Below are positions 43,064 to 51,331 of a stretch of 64,000 bases of DNA, piece by piece. The notes beneath the pieces were generated by a model. That model ran no database searches. It saw only the letters and a program-made list of their open reading frames with translations, and was not told the origin of the DNA. Positions within the stretch are counted from its first letter, which is position 1; each line of letters opens with the position of its first letter. This DNA is from Deinobacterium chartae (lineage in GTDB: Bacteria; Deinococcota; Deinococci; Deinococcales; Deinococcaceae): positions 248,001 through 312,000 of the forward strand of contig NZ_JACHHG010000005.1 of the NCBI RefSeq assembly GCF_014202645.1, written 5' to 3'. The position numbers and the translations under genes were made by a program.

Positions 43064-43999
43064 GTGCAGGTCCTGGTGTTTGGCAGCGGCGGCGTGGGCG
43101 GTTACTTCGGAGCGCGTCTGGCGCAGGCCGGGCACCGCGTGGGTTTCGTGGCGCGCGGCGCTCACCTGGCCGCCCTGCGCGCCCAGGGCCTGCGCGTGCT
43201 GAGCCCGCTCGGAGAGCTGCACCTGGAACGGGTGGAGGCCAGCGACGACCCGACCGAGCTGCCCGAACCCGAACTGGTACTGGTAGCGGTCAAGACCTGG
43301 CAAGTGCCCGAGGCGGCGGCGGCCCTGCGCGGCGTGGTCCGTGAGGGCACCGCCGTGCTGCCGCTGCAAAACGGGGTAGAAGCGCCCGAACAGCTGATGC
43401 AGGTGCTGGGACCGGACGCGGTGCTGGGCGGGCTGTGCCGCATCATCGCCTACCTCGAGGCTCCCGGGGTGATCCGCCACCTGGGCGTAGAGCCCAGCGT
43501 GACCTTCGGGGAGCTCGACGACCGCAGAAGCGAGCGGGTCGCGACCCTCGAGGCGCTGTGGACCTCGGCCGGGGTGACCTGCGAGGTGCCTGCCTCCATC
43601 GTGACGGCGATGTGGGAGAAGTTCTTGCTGATCGCCTCGTGGAGCGGGGTGGGGGCCGTGACCCGCGCTCCCATCGGGGTGCTGCGCGCGCTGCCCGAGA
43701 CCCGTGCGCTGCTGGTCGACTGCATGCGCGAGGTGATGGCGGTCGCCCAGGCACGCGGCGTTGCGCTGGGCGCGGACACCGTGGAGCGCACGCTGGCTTT
43801 CGGGGACGCGGCGCCGCCGGACGGCACGTCCTCGATGCAGCGCGACATCATGGAAGGCCGCCCCTCCGAGCTCGAGGCCCAGACCGGAGCGGTGGTGCGC
43901 CTGGGTGCCCTGGCCGGAGTGCCCACCCCGGTCAACCGCGTGATCTACGCGGCCCTCAGGCCCCTCGAGGCACGCGCGCGGGGACACCTGGGGTTCTGA
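43064..43999 (+). CDS. panE: 2-dehydropantoate 2-reductase (ketopantoate reductase) family
   Basis: A 311-residue NADPH-dependent reductase: MQVLVFGSGGVGGYFGARLA (Rossmann GxGxxG), VLVAVKTWQVPEA, VLPLQNGVEAPE, then the C-terminal helical domain with AMWEKFLLIASWSGVGAVTR (catalytic Lys) and TSSMQRDIMEGRPSELEAQT. It would reduce ketopantoate to pantoate in CoA synthesis, though the family has paralogues of other function, so the exact substrate is not certain. Starts with GTG 3 nt after pepF. Confidence 0.87.
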   Translation: MQVLVFGSGGVGGYFGARLAQAGHRVGFVARGAHLAALRAQGLRVLSPLGELHLERVEASDDPTELPEPELVLVAVKTWQVPEAAAALRGVVREGTAVLPLQNGVEAPEQLMQVLGPDAVLGGLCRIIAYLEAPGVIRHLGVEPSVTFGELDDRRSERVATLEALWTSAGVTCEVPASIVTAMWEKFLLIASWSGVGAVTRAPIGVLRALPETRALLVDCMREVMAVAQARGVALGADTVERTLAFGDAAPPDGTSSMQRDIMEGRPSELEAQTGAVVRLGALAGVPTPVNRVIYAALRPLEARARGHLGF

Positions 44000-44034
44000 G
44001 CGCAGCCTGCCGCCTGCTCCGGAACGCCAAACAC

Positions 44035-44058
44035 TAAAAAGGCGGCCACTTGGGCCGC
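44035..44058 (-). terminator. Terminator of the CitE-like gene
   Basis: 6-bp stem GCGGCC / GGCCGC with a 5-nt loop; on the minus strand it is followed, after a C, by TTTTT. May also act on panE. Confidence 0.6.
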
Positions 44059-44114
44059 TGATATATTCAGGATACCCCGCTATGCAGTATGCGTCAAGCC
44101 TAACCGCCCGGCCC

Positions 44115-44951
44115 TCAGGTGCCGCGTTCGCGGATCACCCGGTCCAGCTCGAGGAGGCGCTCGGCTTCGGCGGCGTGCAGGTTCTCGATCAGCCGTCCGT
44201 CGAGCACCGCGACCCCCTTGCCCTCGGCACGGGCGGCCCGATAAGCCTCGAGGACGCGGCGTGCCCAGGCGACCTCCTCGGGCGAGACCCCGAACACCCG
44301 GTTGGCCGTCTCGATCTGGCGCGGGTGAATCAGGGTCTTGCCGCCAAAGCCCAGGTCGCGGCCCTGCACACAGGCGCGCTCGAAGCCTTCGGCGTCCTCG
44401 AGGTCCAGGTGCACCCCGTCGAGGGCCTCGAGACCGTGGGCGCGGGCGCAGGTCACCACCCGGGACAGGGCATACAGCAAGTTCTCGCGCCCGGGTACCG
44501 GGCGGGCGCGCAGGTCGCGCACCAGGTCCGAGGTGCCCATCACCAGGGCGGCCACGCCCGGGGCGGCGGCGATCTCGTGCGCCGCGAGCACACCCCGCGG
44601 CGTTTCGATCATGGCCCACAGCGGGATGCCGAGGGCGACCTCGCGCACCTCCTGGGCGGTCTCGACCTTGGGCAGCACGATGGCGTCCGGCCCGCAGCGG
44701 TAGGCGGCCTCGAGGTCAGCGTCTCCCCAGGGGGTGTCCGCCGCGTTGACGCGCAGGGCCACCTCCTTGCCCGGGTAACCGGCGCGGATGGCCTCGGTGG
44801 CCATCTCGCGCGCCCGCGGCTTGGCCTCGGGCGCCACTGCGTCCTCGAGGTCGATGATCAGCGCGTCGGCTTCGAGTTCCCGGGCTTTTTCCAGGGCGCG
44901 GGCATTCGAGGCGGGAAGGTACAGGACCGAGCGGCGGGGCAGGGTGGGCAT
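44115..44951 (-). CDS. HpcH/HpaI aldolase family, CitE-like (malyl-CoA/citramalyl-CoA lyase type)
   Basis: A 278-residue TIM-barrel lyase: RRSVLYLPASNARALEKARE, DALIIDLEDAVAPEAKPRAR, VALRVNAADTPWGDADLEA, IVLPKVETAQEV, AMIETPRGVLAA and GKTLIHPRQIETANRVF are the CitE-family signatures (Arg, Glu and Asp ligands of Mg). Stand-alone CitE homologues cleave acyl-CoA adducts such as malyl- or citramalyl-CoA; no citrate lyase alpha/gamma subunits are present. The TATAGT box 6 nt before the ATG contains the stop codon of the upstream GNAT gene. The pair is divergent from a LysR regulator. Confidence 0.87.
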   Translation of the reverse strand: MPTLPRRSVLYLPASNARALEKARELEADALIIDLEDAVAPEAKPRAREMATEAIRAGYPGKEVALRVNAADTPWGDADLEAAYRCGPDAIVLPKVETAQEVREVALGIPLWAMIETPRGVLAAHEIAAAPGVAALVMGTSDLVRDLRARPVPGRENLLYALSRVVTCARAHGLEALDGVHLDLEDAEGFERACVQGRDLGFGGKTLIHPRQIETANRVFGVSPEEVAWARRVLEAYRAARAEGKGVAVLDGRLIENLHAAEAERLLELDRVIRERGT

Positions 44952-44957
44952 GCGCTC

Positions 44958-44963
44958 ACTATA
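44958..44963 (-). promoter_or_regulatory. -10 box of the CitE-like gene, overlapping the GNAT stop codon
   Basis: TATAGT on the minus strand, 6 nt before the ATG; TAG within it is the stop of the preceding gene. Confidence 0.45.
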
Positions 44964-45696
44964 GCTGGGCAGGCAGGTCCCAGCGCAGCACCCGCGAGTC
45001 TGCCACGCGCTCGAAGCCGACGCTGCGGTACAGCGGTACCCCCGCGCTGCTCGCGACCAGGGCGGCGCGTTCCGCTCCGGCCGCGCGGGCCTCGTGCAGG
45101 GCCCGCAGGGTCAGGGCCCGGCCCACGCCGCGCCGCCGGAACTGCGGGCGGGTCATCACGCGGTCGAGCACCGCCGCACCGTTCACGACCACACAGCGCG
45201 CCCAGCCCGCCGGCTCTCCGTCCAGCCAGGCGACGTACTGGCGGTAGCCGTCCTCGTGGACCCGCGCGGGGTCCGCCATGCGGTAGTCCACGCGGCGACA
45301 CAGCGCCTCGAGCGCGGCGGCCGTTCGCACCCGCCGGACCTCTGTCCCACCCGCCTCGGGCAGCTTCTCGAGGGTCTCGCGGCGCATCAGGGTTTCGTCG
45401 GCCACCGCGCGGTACCCGGCCGCCTCGAGGGCAGCGCTCAGGCCCGGTTCGGCGGCCAGCAGCGACAGCCAGTGCGGACGGCTGCGGGCTGGCTCCAGCT
45501 GCGCGAGCAGGTCCGGTCCGGGGGTCAGGGCCAGGTACTCCTCGAGGCGTCCGTACACAGCGCTGCCGAAGCGGACGTGGGCCAGCGGCCAGCGGGGGTC
45601 GAGCACGCATCCCGCGAAAGTGCGTGAGAAGAACCAGCTGTGCAAGAAATCGCTGGCCGCCTGGGTCAGGATGTCGGGAAGCGGCGTGGCAGTCAT
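44959..45696 (-). CDS. GNAT family N-acetyltransferase
   Basis: A 245-residue protein with a C-terminal GNAT domain (about 130-240): WARCVVVNGAAVLDRVMTRP, the acetyl-CoA motif PQFRRRGVGRALTLRAL, and SAGVPLYRSVGFERV. The N-terminal 110 residues (FLHSWFFSRTFAGCVLDPRW) are a GNAT-like lead domain without a clear CoA motif. Start ATG 45696 is chosen because homologous sequence begins here; CAGGCT 6 nt upstream could be a weak -10. Substrate unknown. Confidence 0.82.
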   Translation of the reverse strand: MTATPLPDILTQAASDFLHSWFFSRTFAGCVLDPRWPLAHVRFGSAVYGRLEEYLALTPGPDLLAQLEPARSRPHWLSLLAAEPGLSAALEAAGYRAVADETLMRRETLEKLPEAGGTEVRRVRTAAALEALCRRVDYRMADPARVHEDGYRQYVAWLDGEPAGWARCVVVNGAAVLDRVMTRPQFRRRGVGRALTLRALHEARAAGAERAALVASSAGVPLYRSVGFERVADSRVLRWDLPAQL

Positions 45697-45721
45697 GCCC
45701 TCAGCCTGACCGATCGTTGCC

Positions 45722-45770
45722 CTATCCGGTAGAGCCGGGGCTTGCATATAAGCTATCCGTATGTCGGATA
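45722..45770. promoter_or_regulatory. LysR binding region between divergent genes
   Basis: Two related sites: CTATCCGGTAG near 45722-45732 and the palindrome TATCCG-N5-CGGATA (45754-45770) that spans the LysR start codon. TATAAG (45747-45752) is a likely -10, 8 nt before the LysR ATG. Fits autoregulation plus control of the divergent GNAT-CitE unit. Confidence 0.55.
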
Positions 45771-46651
45771 TCCCGGAGCTGCGTGACCTTACGGTCTTCG
45801 CGGCGGTGTGCCGCGAGCGCTCGTTCAGCCGGGCTGCGGCGGCCCTGGAGAGTTCGCAGCCGCGCGTGAGTACCCGCATGGCCGCGCTCGAGTCCCGGCT
45901 GGGCACACCGCTGTTCGTACGCACCTCGCGCGGCGTCATGCCAACGGCGGCGGCCGAGGCGCTGCTGCCCTACGCGCTGCGCTGCCTCGAGCTGGTAGCC
46001 GAGGGCTGGCGCGCAGCGGGCGAGGCACAGCAGGTTCTGCAGTTGCGCGTAAACGCGCCCGACCTGCTGGCGACCACGGTTTTTCCCCGTCTGCTGCTGG
46101 GCCTCGAGGAACGCCGGGTTCAGCTCGTGCCCAATACCGGGCACTCGGCGGAGGTGATCGCCGCACTGCTCGACGGCCTGTGCGACCTGGGGCTGATCCT
46201 GGGCCGCAGCGCTCCGGCCGGCCTGGAGGTGCACCCGCTGCACTTCACGCCCAACGTCTGCGTCGTGCCGCCGGAGCATCCGCTGCCCGAGGTCGCCGCG
46301 CCGGAGCAGCTTGGGGAACTGCCGGTCATCGTGCCGCTGGGGCAGGACTTCGCAGAGCTGATGGCCCGGCTGGGAATTCGCCGCTGGTCGGCTCTCGAAC
46401 CGGTCGCGGCCGTGCGCGCGGCGGCCCTGGAAACGGGCCGCGCGGCCATCTTGCCGCGTCTGGCCGTACGGAACGAGCTGCGTCACGGCAGCTTGCGCGA
46501 GTTGCGCCTGAAGAGCGGGGCCGCTGCCGAACTGGGGGGCTGGCCTGTCTCAGCGGTCCTGCCGCGCCGCAAACGGCAGAGCGCGCAGGCCAGGGCAGCC
46601 CTCGAGGTGCTGTCACGCTTCGATTGGGGAGGCACTCAGCGCGTAAGCTGA
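45761..46651 (+). CDS. LysR family transcriptional regulator
   Basis: A 296-residue regulator with an N-terminal helix-turn-helix (about 6-65: LTVFAAVCRERSFSRAAAAL, SQPRVSTRMAALE, LGTPLFVRTSRGVMPT) and a C-terminal effector-binding domain beginning near residue 88 (QLRVNAPDLLATTVFPRLL). Divergent from the GNAT/CitE-like pair with 64 nt between, so those genes are its likely targets. Its last 16 nt overlap the end of the convergent SDR gene, within a terminator hairpin. Confidence 0.9.
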   Translation: MSDIPELRDLTVFAAVCRERSFSRAAAALESSQPRVSTRMAALESRLGTPLFVRTSRGVMPTAAAEALLPYALRCLELVAEGWRAAGEAQQVLQLRVNAPDLLATTVFPRLLLGLEERRVQLVPNTGHSAEVIAALLDGLCDLGLILGRSAPAGLEVHPLHFTPNVCVVPPEHPLPEVAAPEQLGELPVIVPLGQDFAELMARLGIRRWSALEPVAAVRAAALETGRAAILPRLAVRNELRHGSLRELRLKSGAAAELGGWPVSAVLPRRKRQSAQARAALEVLSRFDWGGTQRVS

Positions 46652-46656
46652 GTGCC
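46631..46656. terminator. Bidirectional terminator embedded in overlapping convergent gene ends
   Basis: Perfect 10-bp stem GGCACTCAGC / GCTGAGTGCC with loop GCGTAA. It includes the last codons of both the LysR gene (to 46651) and the SDR gene (from 46636). Confidence 0.7.
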
Positions 46657-47610
46657 CTCAACCCGGGGTGGGACAGGAGCCTCGTCTTGCCCGCTGCCCC
46701 GGTGACGCGCGTTGAAGCCCGCCGTGCGGCGGTCGGGACGGAACAGGCTCATCACCCGGTCGGTCAGGGCCGGTGCCAGGTCGTACATCACCTGCAAACC
46801 CGCGACCGGGCGCAGCGGCAAAACCACCGCGCGGTAGCGTTCCATGGCGTCCACCACCGCCCGCGCGACCTGGTCGGCCTCGAGCACCGGTCCGGTCAGG
46901 TAAGCGCCTTGCCCGCCCTCCTCGAGGTTGGGGGCCTTGTCAAAAAAGGGCGTGCGGACCGCGGTGGGCTGCACCGCCGATACCCGGATGCCGCTGCGGT
47001 CGATCACCATCAGTTCCTGGCGCAGCACCTGGGTCATGACCTCCACGAAGGCCTTGCTGCCCGCGTAGATGCCCATCTTGGGAAAACCGACCCGCCCGGC
47101 GATCGAGGCCATGTTGATGATGTGCCCGTCGCCCTGAGGCCGCATCACGCGCACCGCGGCCTGGACCCCGTAGATCACGCCCCACACCTGCACCTGCAGC
47201 AGTTGCTCGATGCGGTCTTCGGGGCTGTCGGCCACGTCGGCCACGAACGCCATTCCGGCGTTGTTGAACCACACGTCGATGCGCCCGAAGGCCTCGAGCG
47301 CCGCGTCTGCCAGAGCTTCGACCTGCGCGCGCTCGCGCACGTCGGTGGGCACGACCAGGGCCTCCGCGCCCAGGGCGCGCACCTCGCCCGCCACCCGTTC
47401 GAGCCCTTCGGGATGCCGCGCGGCCAGCACCACCCGGGCCCCGCGCGCGGCACACTCGAGGGCGGTGGCCCGCCCGATGCCGCTCGAGGCCCCGGTGATC
47501 ACCACCACCTTGCCCCCAAGCGGACGAAACTGTGGAGCCCGGGCCCGGCTGGCCAGCATCAGCCCACCCATGGCCAGCGCGGTCAGACCCAGCGTTCTCG
47601 CTGCCTTCAT
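46636..47610 (-). CDS. Short-chain dehydrogenase/reductase
   Basis: A 324-residue SDR with an N-terminal hydrophobic segment (TLGLTALAMGGLMLASRA), so probably membrane-associated. NADP site VVVITGASSGIGRATALE, VWFNNAGMAF, and catalytic YAGSK in GFPKMGIYAGSKAFVEVM, with the Ser in INMASIAG. The C-terminal 60 residues extend beyond a classical SDR. Start ATG 47610 has GGAGG at suitable spacing; an upstream ATG (47631) has none. Substrate unknown. Ends overlap with the LysR gene. Confidence 0.87.
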   Translation of the reverse strand: MKAARTLGLTALAMGGLMLASRARAPQFRPLGGKVVVITGASSGIGRATALECAARGARVVLAARHPEGLERVAGEVRALGAEALVVPTDVRERAQVEALADAALEAFGRIDVWFNNAGMAFVADVADSPEDRIEQLLQVQVWGVIYGVQAAVRVMRPQGDGHIINMASIAGRVGFPKMGIYAGSKAFVEVMTQVLRQELMVIDRSGIRVSAVQPTAVRTPFFDKAPNLEEGGQGAYLTGPVLEADQVARAVVDAMERYRAVVLPLRPVAGLQVMYDLAPALTDRVMSLFRPDRRTAGFNARHRGSGQDEAPVPPRVEGTQLTR

Positions 47611-47693
47611 CGCTTCACCTCCGACCCTCACCGTAGCGGCGGCGGGTGAAACGCGCTCTCCGGGCAGCTAAAGCTGCCCTCAGCCGCTGCCGC

Positions 47694-48074
47694 CTATAGC
47701 CCCCAGATCGCGCGCGGAGCGAGCTCGAGCAGGTTGCCCGCCGGATCGTGAAAGTACAGGCTCTCGCCGCGCTCTCCCCAGCGGTAGCGGGTGACCTCGA
47801 GGCCCGCGACCAGCAGGCGCGCCTCCCACAGATCGGTCTCGCGCGGCTCGAGGGCGAAGCACACGTGGCCGCCGGGACGGGCTGCGTGCGGAGGCAGCTC
47901 GCCGGGCAGCGCGCTGGCCTGCGGATCGAACAGCAGCAACATCGTATTTCCGGCGCGCAGGAACAGGTGGCGCCCCTCCTTGCGGCTGTGCAGCTCGAAG
48001 CCCAGCAGGCCGACGTAAAACGCCTCGGCCGCCTCGAGGTCGTCCACGTACAGGCAGGTTTCCAGAACGTCCAT
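47694..48074 (-). CDS. VOC (glyoxalase/bleomycin-resistance) family protein
   Basis: A 126-residue vicinal-oxygen-chelate protein with two beta-alpha-beta-beta-beta modules: LETCLYVDDLEAAEAFYVGL, FLRAGNTMLLLFDP, GGHVCFALE (metal-ligand His position) and SLYFHDPAGNLLELAP. Likely binds or modifies a small molecule; precise function open. TAAGAT (minus strand 48081-48086) ends 6 nt before the ATG, so a leaderless transcript is likely. Confidence 0.88.
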   Translation of the reverse strand: MDVLETCLYVDDLEAAEAFYVGLLGFELHSRKEGRHLFLRAGNTMLLLFDPQASALPGELPPHAARPGGHVCFALEPRETDLWEARLLVAGLEVTRYRWGERGESLYFHDPAGNLLELAPRAIWGL

Positions 48075-48152
48075 GCGGCCATCTTAAACGCCCGAGGCAG
48101 CGGTGCAGGAACGTGTCCACCGCGCTTCACGTATATCTGGACAGGAGGCCTC

Positions 48153-48692
48153 ATGCTCTACTGGATCTGCCTGCTGTCCGGAGGCGTAACGCTGCTGCTT
48201 TCCCTGCTCGGCAGCAGGTTCGGGTCGCGTCCCGGACCGGTGGACGCAGGCGGCGAGCTGCACCTCGAGATGCCGCCACGGGATCCGGACGATCGGACGT
48301 TGTGGGCCCGTCTGCGCCCGGCGCTGTTCGCCGTGACCTTTTTCGGGCTGGGCGGCCTGATCGCGGAGTTCATGGGCCTCTCCGAGAGCGGTCGCATGAT
48401 CTTCGCCACGATCTCCGGGGGGTCGGTGGGGATCACGGTGGCCTGTCTGTTCCGCTACGTGCGCCGTCAGGAGAGCGGCACCCTCGAGGAGGAGCTGGTG
48501 GGACGCAGCGCCACCGTCTTGGTCCCGCCGCGTCCGGGCCGCCCTGGACGGGTGCGGGTGGTGGTGGCCGGTCAGGCCAGCGAGGTGTGGGCCGAGGGGG
48601 ACAGCACCCTCGAGGTCGGAACGCCGGTGATCGTGATCGGTCGTGACCGTGATCGGGTGCGCATCAAGCGCTGGGAAGGCGGGTCCAGATGA
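48153..48692 (+). CDS. NfeD-like membrane protein
   Basis: A 179-residue protein with three membrane segments (about 2-20, 52-73, 83-103) and a C-terminal OB-like soluble domain (about 115-178: ELVGRSATVLVPPRPGRPG, then VEVGTPV-like VGTPVIVIGRDRDRVRIKRW). This layout matches NfeD/YuaF-type proteins, which usually pair with flotillins; no flotillin gene is adjacent. AGGAGG precedes the ATG and TATATC lies about 20 nt upstream. Confidence 0.75.
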   Translation: MLYWICLLSGGVTLLLSLLGSRFGSRPGPVDAGGELHLEMPPRDPDDRTLWARLRPALFAVTFFGLGGLIAEFMGLSESGRMIFATISGGSVGITVACLFRYVRRQESGTLEEELVGRSATVLVPPRPGRPGRVRVVVAGQASEVWAEGDSTLEVGTPVIVIGRDRDRVRIKRWEGGSR

Positions 48693-48788
48693 GGAGGGCC
48701 TGCCGCGAGCGGCGGGCTGACTGCAAACTGAAAGACGGCTGAGATGCACAGAGGCGAAGTCCTTATCCTTTCGTGGTGCGCGGCGGCC

Positions 48789-48794
48789 TAAACT
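48789..48794 (+). promoter_or_regulatory. -10 box for leaderless TVP38-like transcript
   Basis: TAAACT ending 6 nt before ATG 48801. Confidence 0.5.
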
Positions 48795-48800
48795 AAGGTC

Positions 48801-49505
48801 ATGAGCGTGCGCGCCGTGTTTCCTTTTCGTCGCCGCTGGGTCCTGGTCGGCTTGACAGCGGTCGCGGCGGCCACGCTGGTCTGGCTCACCATTCCGGCCG
48901 TGCCCGAGGCGGTACGCGCCGCCTACCACTGGGCCACCCACTTTGACCTCGAGGGCCTGCGTGACTGGGCGCTGGGCTTTGGTCCGTGGACCGTGGTGGT
49001 CTTGCTGGGCCTGATGATCTTGCAGACCCTGGTCCCGGTGCTGCCGATGGCCCCGGTAATGACCCTGTGCGTGATCGCCTACGGGCCGCTGTGGGGTGGG
49101 CTGCTCGCCCTGGGAGGAGCGCTGCTGTCCAGCTCGCTGGCCTACTGGATCGCACGCAAGCTCGGACAGGCCACGGTGGACCGCTGGTGGCAGGGAGCCA
49201 CGTCCGAGCGCATCGCGGGCTTTCTCGAGCGGCACGGCTTCTGGGCGGTGCTGGCCGCGCGGCTTGCCCCGATCCTGCCCGCCGAGGGCATCAGCGTGGC
49301 AGCCGGACTGCTGCGCATGTCCTACCGCAAGTTCTTGCTGGCCTCGGCGCTGGGTATCGCGCCGATCACGGCCGCGCTGGCCTGGGCCGGAGAAGAACCC
49401 GCGCGACTGACCAAGTTTTTTCTGGTCGCGTCGGTGCTGTGCCTCGTCGCGGTGGTGGGCTACTTGTGGTACGAACGGCTCAAGGCGCTGCGCAAGGCGG
49501 CCTGA
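48801..49505 (+). CDS. TVP38/TMEM64 (DedA-like) family membrane protein
   Basis: A 234-residue membrane protein with about six segments. The SNARE-associated/VTT domain is visible as VPVLPMAPVMTLCVIAYGPL, GGALLSSSLAYWIARKLG, and FWAVLAARLAPILPAEGISV followed by AAGLLRMSYRKFLLASALG. Family members are implicated in lipid scrambling or undecaprenyl-phosphate flipping; the role here is unknown. Monocistronic with a promoter tight against the ATG. Confidence 0.87.
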   Translation: MSVRAVFPFRRRWVLVGLTAVAAATLVWLTIPAVPEAVRAAYHWATHFDLEGLRDWALGFGPWTVVVLLGLMILQTLVPVLPMAPVMTLCVIAYGPLWGGLLALGGALLSSSLAYWIARKLGQATVDRWWQGATSERIAGFLERHGFWAVLAARLAPILPAEGISVAAGLLRMSYRKFLLASALGIAPITAALAWAGEEPARLTKFFLVASVLCLVAVVGYLWYERLKALRKAA

Positions 49506-49562
49506 GGTGGCAACTTCGGGGCTCCTCAGATTCGCGTCAGGTCGGTTCGGTAGCGTGTTCTC

Positions 49563-50774
49563 ATGAATGCCCGCCTGTTTCCAATCGCCCTGCTGCTCTC
49601 CGTCGCCTCCGCCCAGCCTGCCGCGCAGGGCATCTTGCCGCAGGACGAGCCGGACGCGGTGTTGCGCCGCCTGCTGCACAACCTCTCGCAAGGTCAGGTC
49701 CAAGCCGCCCTGAGCGATGTCAGCGGGGCGGTGACCCACGAGGGTACGCCGCAGGCGTGGCGCGCCCAACTCGGACAGCTGCGCGGCCTGCGGATCACGC
49801 AGCTCGAGGCCTACCGTCAGACGCTGTGGCGTCCGGGTTTCCGCGAGTACAAGCTGGTCTTTACCCTGCCCCGGGCGGGCTCCGGGTTCGAGGCGGGTGT
49901 GAACCGGCTGTACCTGGGCATGGAGCAGCGCGGCACCGGTCCCTGGAAGCTCTCCGAGTGGAGCCGCACGCCGCTGCCGCGCCTGAAGGTGCTCTCCGGG
50001 GACACGCTGCGGGCGAACAGCCCGGTAGTCCTCGAGGCCTACGGCTTTCCTAAGGGGGCGGCGGTCGAGGCCAGCTTCGGTCCGCCCGAAGCCGAGGTCT
50101 TTGCACCGTACGCCCGCGCCACGGCGGACGCGCAGGGCCGCGCCCGGCTCGCTTTCGTGATGCCCGCCACCCTGCCGATGCCCACCGAGACCTACCGAAT
50201 GCCCGACGGCAGCACGCGCAGCGTCCCGGCCCGCGACCTGCCGATCCTGGAAACCGAACTGGTCCTGATGGCCTACACCCCGGGCTTCCGGCACAAGGCG
50301 GTGTCTCCGGTCCTGCCCTACCGCCTGGTGCTCTCCGAGCGTGACCTGGGAGGCCGCTTCGCCCAACCGGGCCTGGCCTTCCGTTACCCGCCGGCCTACC
50401 GCGCCGAAGCCACCCCCGAGGGCGCGCGGGTACTCGAGGTGCATGCGCTCGACGCGGTCGAGGCGGTCACGCTGCGCCGCCTGCCGCGCGCCATGGCCGG
50501 GGCGGGCCTGACCTCCGCCGAGTACGCGCGCCGCCTGGGCGCGTTGCACCCTGATCTGTTCGGGGCCGCAGCCCGCCTCGAGGTGGAAGGCCACGAGGAC
50601 ACCCGCACCCCGGGCGTGGCGGCGTGGCGGGGTCTGCTGAGCGTGGACGGCACGCAGCAGGTGGTGTACAGCGTGGTGTGCCCGCAAAGCGTGTGGGTGG
50701 TGACCGCACAGCAGCCTTACGTGCCGGTGCAAGACGCCCTGGTGCGCAGCCTCGAGGTGGGCGGCTGCCGCTGA
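49563..50774 (+). CDS. Secreted protein of unknown function
   Basis: A 403-residue exported protein: signal peptide ends LLSVASAQ (about residue 18). An N-terminal region resembling an NTF2-like helical/beta module (DAVLRRLLHNLSQGQVQAAL ... FREYKLVFTLP) is followed by an Ig-like beta region (LSGDTLRANSPVVLEAYGFP, YARATADAQGRARLAFVMP) and a C-terminal domain with FRYPPAYRAEATPEGARVLE. No catalytic motif seen. TAGCGT ends 6 nt before the ATG, suggesting a leaderless mRNA. Confidence 0.75.
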   Translation: MNARLFPIALLLSVASAQPAAQGILPQDEPDAVLRRLLHNLSQGQVQAALSDVSGAVTHEGTPQAWRAQLGQLRGLRITQLEAYRQTLWRPGFREYKLVFTLPRAGSGFEAGVNRLYLGMEQRGTGPWKLSEWSRTPLPRLKVLSGDTLRANSPVVLEAYGFPKGAAVEASFGPPEAEVFAPYARATADAQGRARLAFVMPATLPMPTETYRMPDGSTRSVPARDLPILETELVLMAYTPGFRHKAVSPVLPYRLVLSERDLGGRFAQPGLAFRYPPAYRAEATPEGARVLEVHALDAVEAVTLRRLPRAMAGAGLTSAEYARRLGALHPDLFGAAARLEVEGHEDTRTPGVAAWRGLLSVDGTQQVVYSVVCPQSVWVVTAQQPYVPVQDALVRSLEVGGCR

Positions 50775-50777
50775 GCA

Positions 50778-50829
50778 AACGCGCGAGCGGGAGAGCGCAC
50801 AGGTCTGTGCGCTCTCCCGCTCGCGCGTT
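50778..50829. terminator. Bidirectional terminator, 25-bp perfect stem
   Basis: Perfect 25-bp inverted repeat with a 2-nt loop (GT at 50803-50804) filling the gap between two convergent genes. Confidence 0.8.
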
Positions 50830-50839
50830 GCGGTGGGGC

Positions 50840-51160
50840 TCAGTCCACCAGCACGGCGGTGCCGCTGGCACTCACCATCAGCATCGAGCCGTTGCCGCCG
50901 ACCGTCTCGTAGTCGAGGTCCACGCCGATGATGGCGTTGGCGCCCAGGCGCTGCGCCTGCTCCTGCATCTCGCGCAGCGCGATCTGACGGGCCTCCTCGA
51001 GCTTGCGCTCGTAAGCTCCGCTGCGTCCGCCGATCACGTCGGTGATCCCGGCAAAGAAGTCACGAACAATGTTGGCACCCAAGATGGCCTCGCCGCTGAC
51101 AACGCCCAGATAGCGCCGGACCGGACGGCCCTCGAGGGTAGAAGTGGTGGTGATGATCAT
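50840..51160 (-). CDS. YbjQ family protein (DUF74, putative heavy-metal-binding)
   Basis: A 106-residue protein with the YbjQ signature: [38 protein letters not shown], and [20 protein letters not shown]. Members form pentamers and are annotated as heavy-metal-binding, with no established physiological role. GAGG lies 5 nt before the ATG. Confidence 0.93.
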   Translation of the reverse strand: MIITTTSTLEGRPVRRYLGVVSGEAILGANIVRDFFAGITDVIGGRSGAYERKLEEARQIALREMQEQAQRLGANAIIGVDLDYETVGGNGSMLMVSASGTAVLVD

Positions 51161-51228
51161 GTCTGCCTCTACGCCCGAACCCAGCGCCAGGTTTCCGGAG
51201 TCGCGCGGACCTGTCTAGCTTATGGCGC

Positions 51229-51257
51229 TTGACACTTTTATGACCGCCGGTTATTAT
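51229..51257 (+). promoter_or_regulatory. Consensus promoter upstream of the frl operon
   Basis: TTGACA (51229-51234), 17-nt spacer, TATTAT (51252-51257). Transcription would begin near 51264, giving a leader of about 147 nt before frlB that contains a terminator-like hairpin and two operators. Confidence 0.8.
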
Positions 51258-51278
51258 CCCGACAAGTTCAAAATTTTG

Positions 51279-51305
51279 CCGTCCCGATCTGCGGGCAGGT
51301 TTTTT
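51279..51305 (+). terminator. Terminator-like hairpin in the frl leader
   Basis: An imperfect 8-bp stem (51279-51286 with 51292-51299, two central mismatches) followed by six T residues. It could attenuate frl transcription or end a short RNA of about 40 nt. Confidence 0.45.
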
Positions 51306-51331
51306 CGTTGCTGTTTTCTCTGTTGCTGGAT

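Noticed and set aside
40979-43987. A very long open frame antisense to pepF and panE (about 1000 codons), and similar antisense frames at 48084-50732 and 52341-54872
   Set aside because: These mirror the codon bias of the sense genes in a high-GC genome. Their translations are low-complexity (Gln/His/Gly/Val-rich) with no family motifs, and each lies over well-supported genes.
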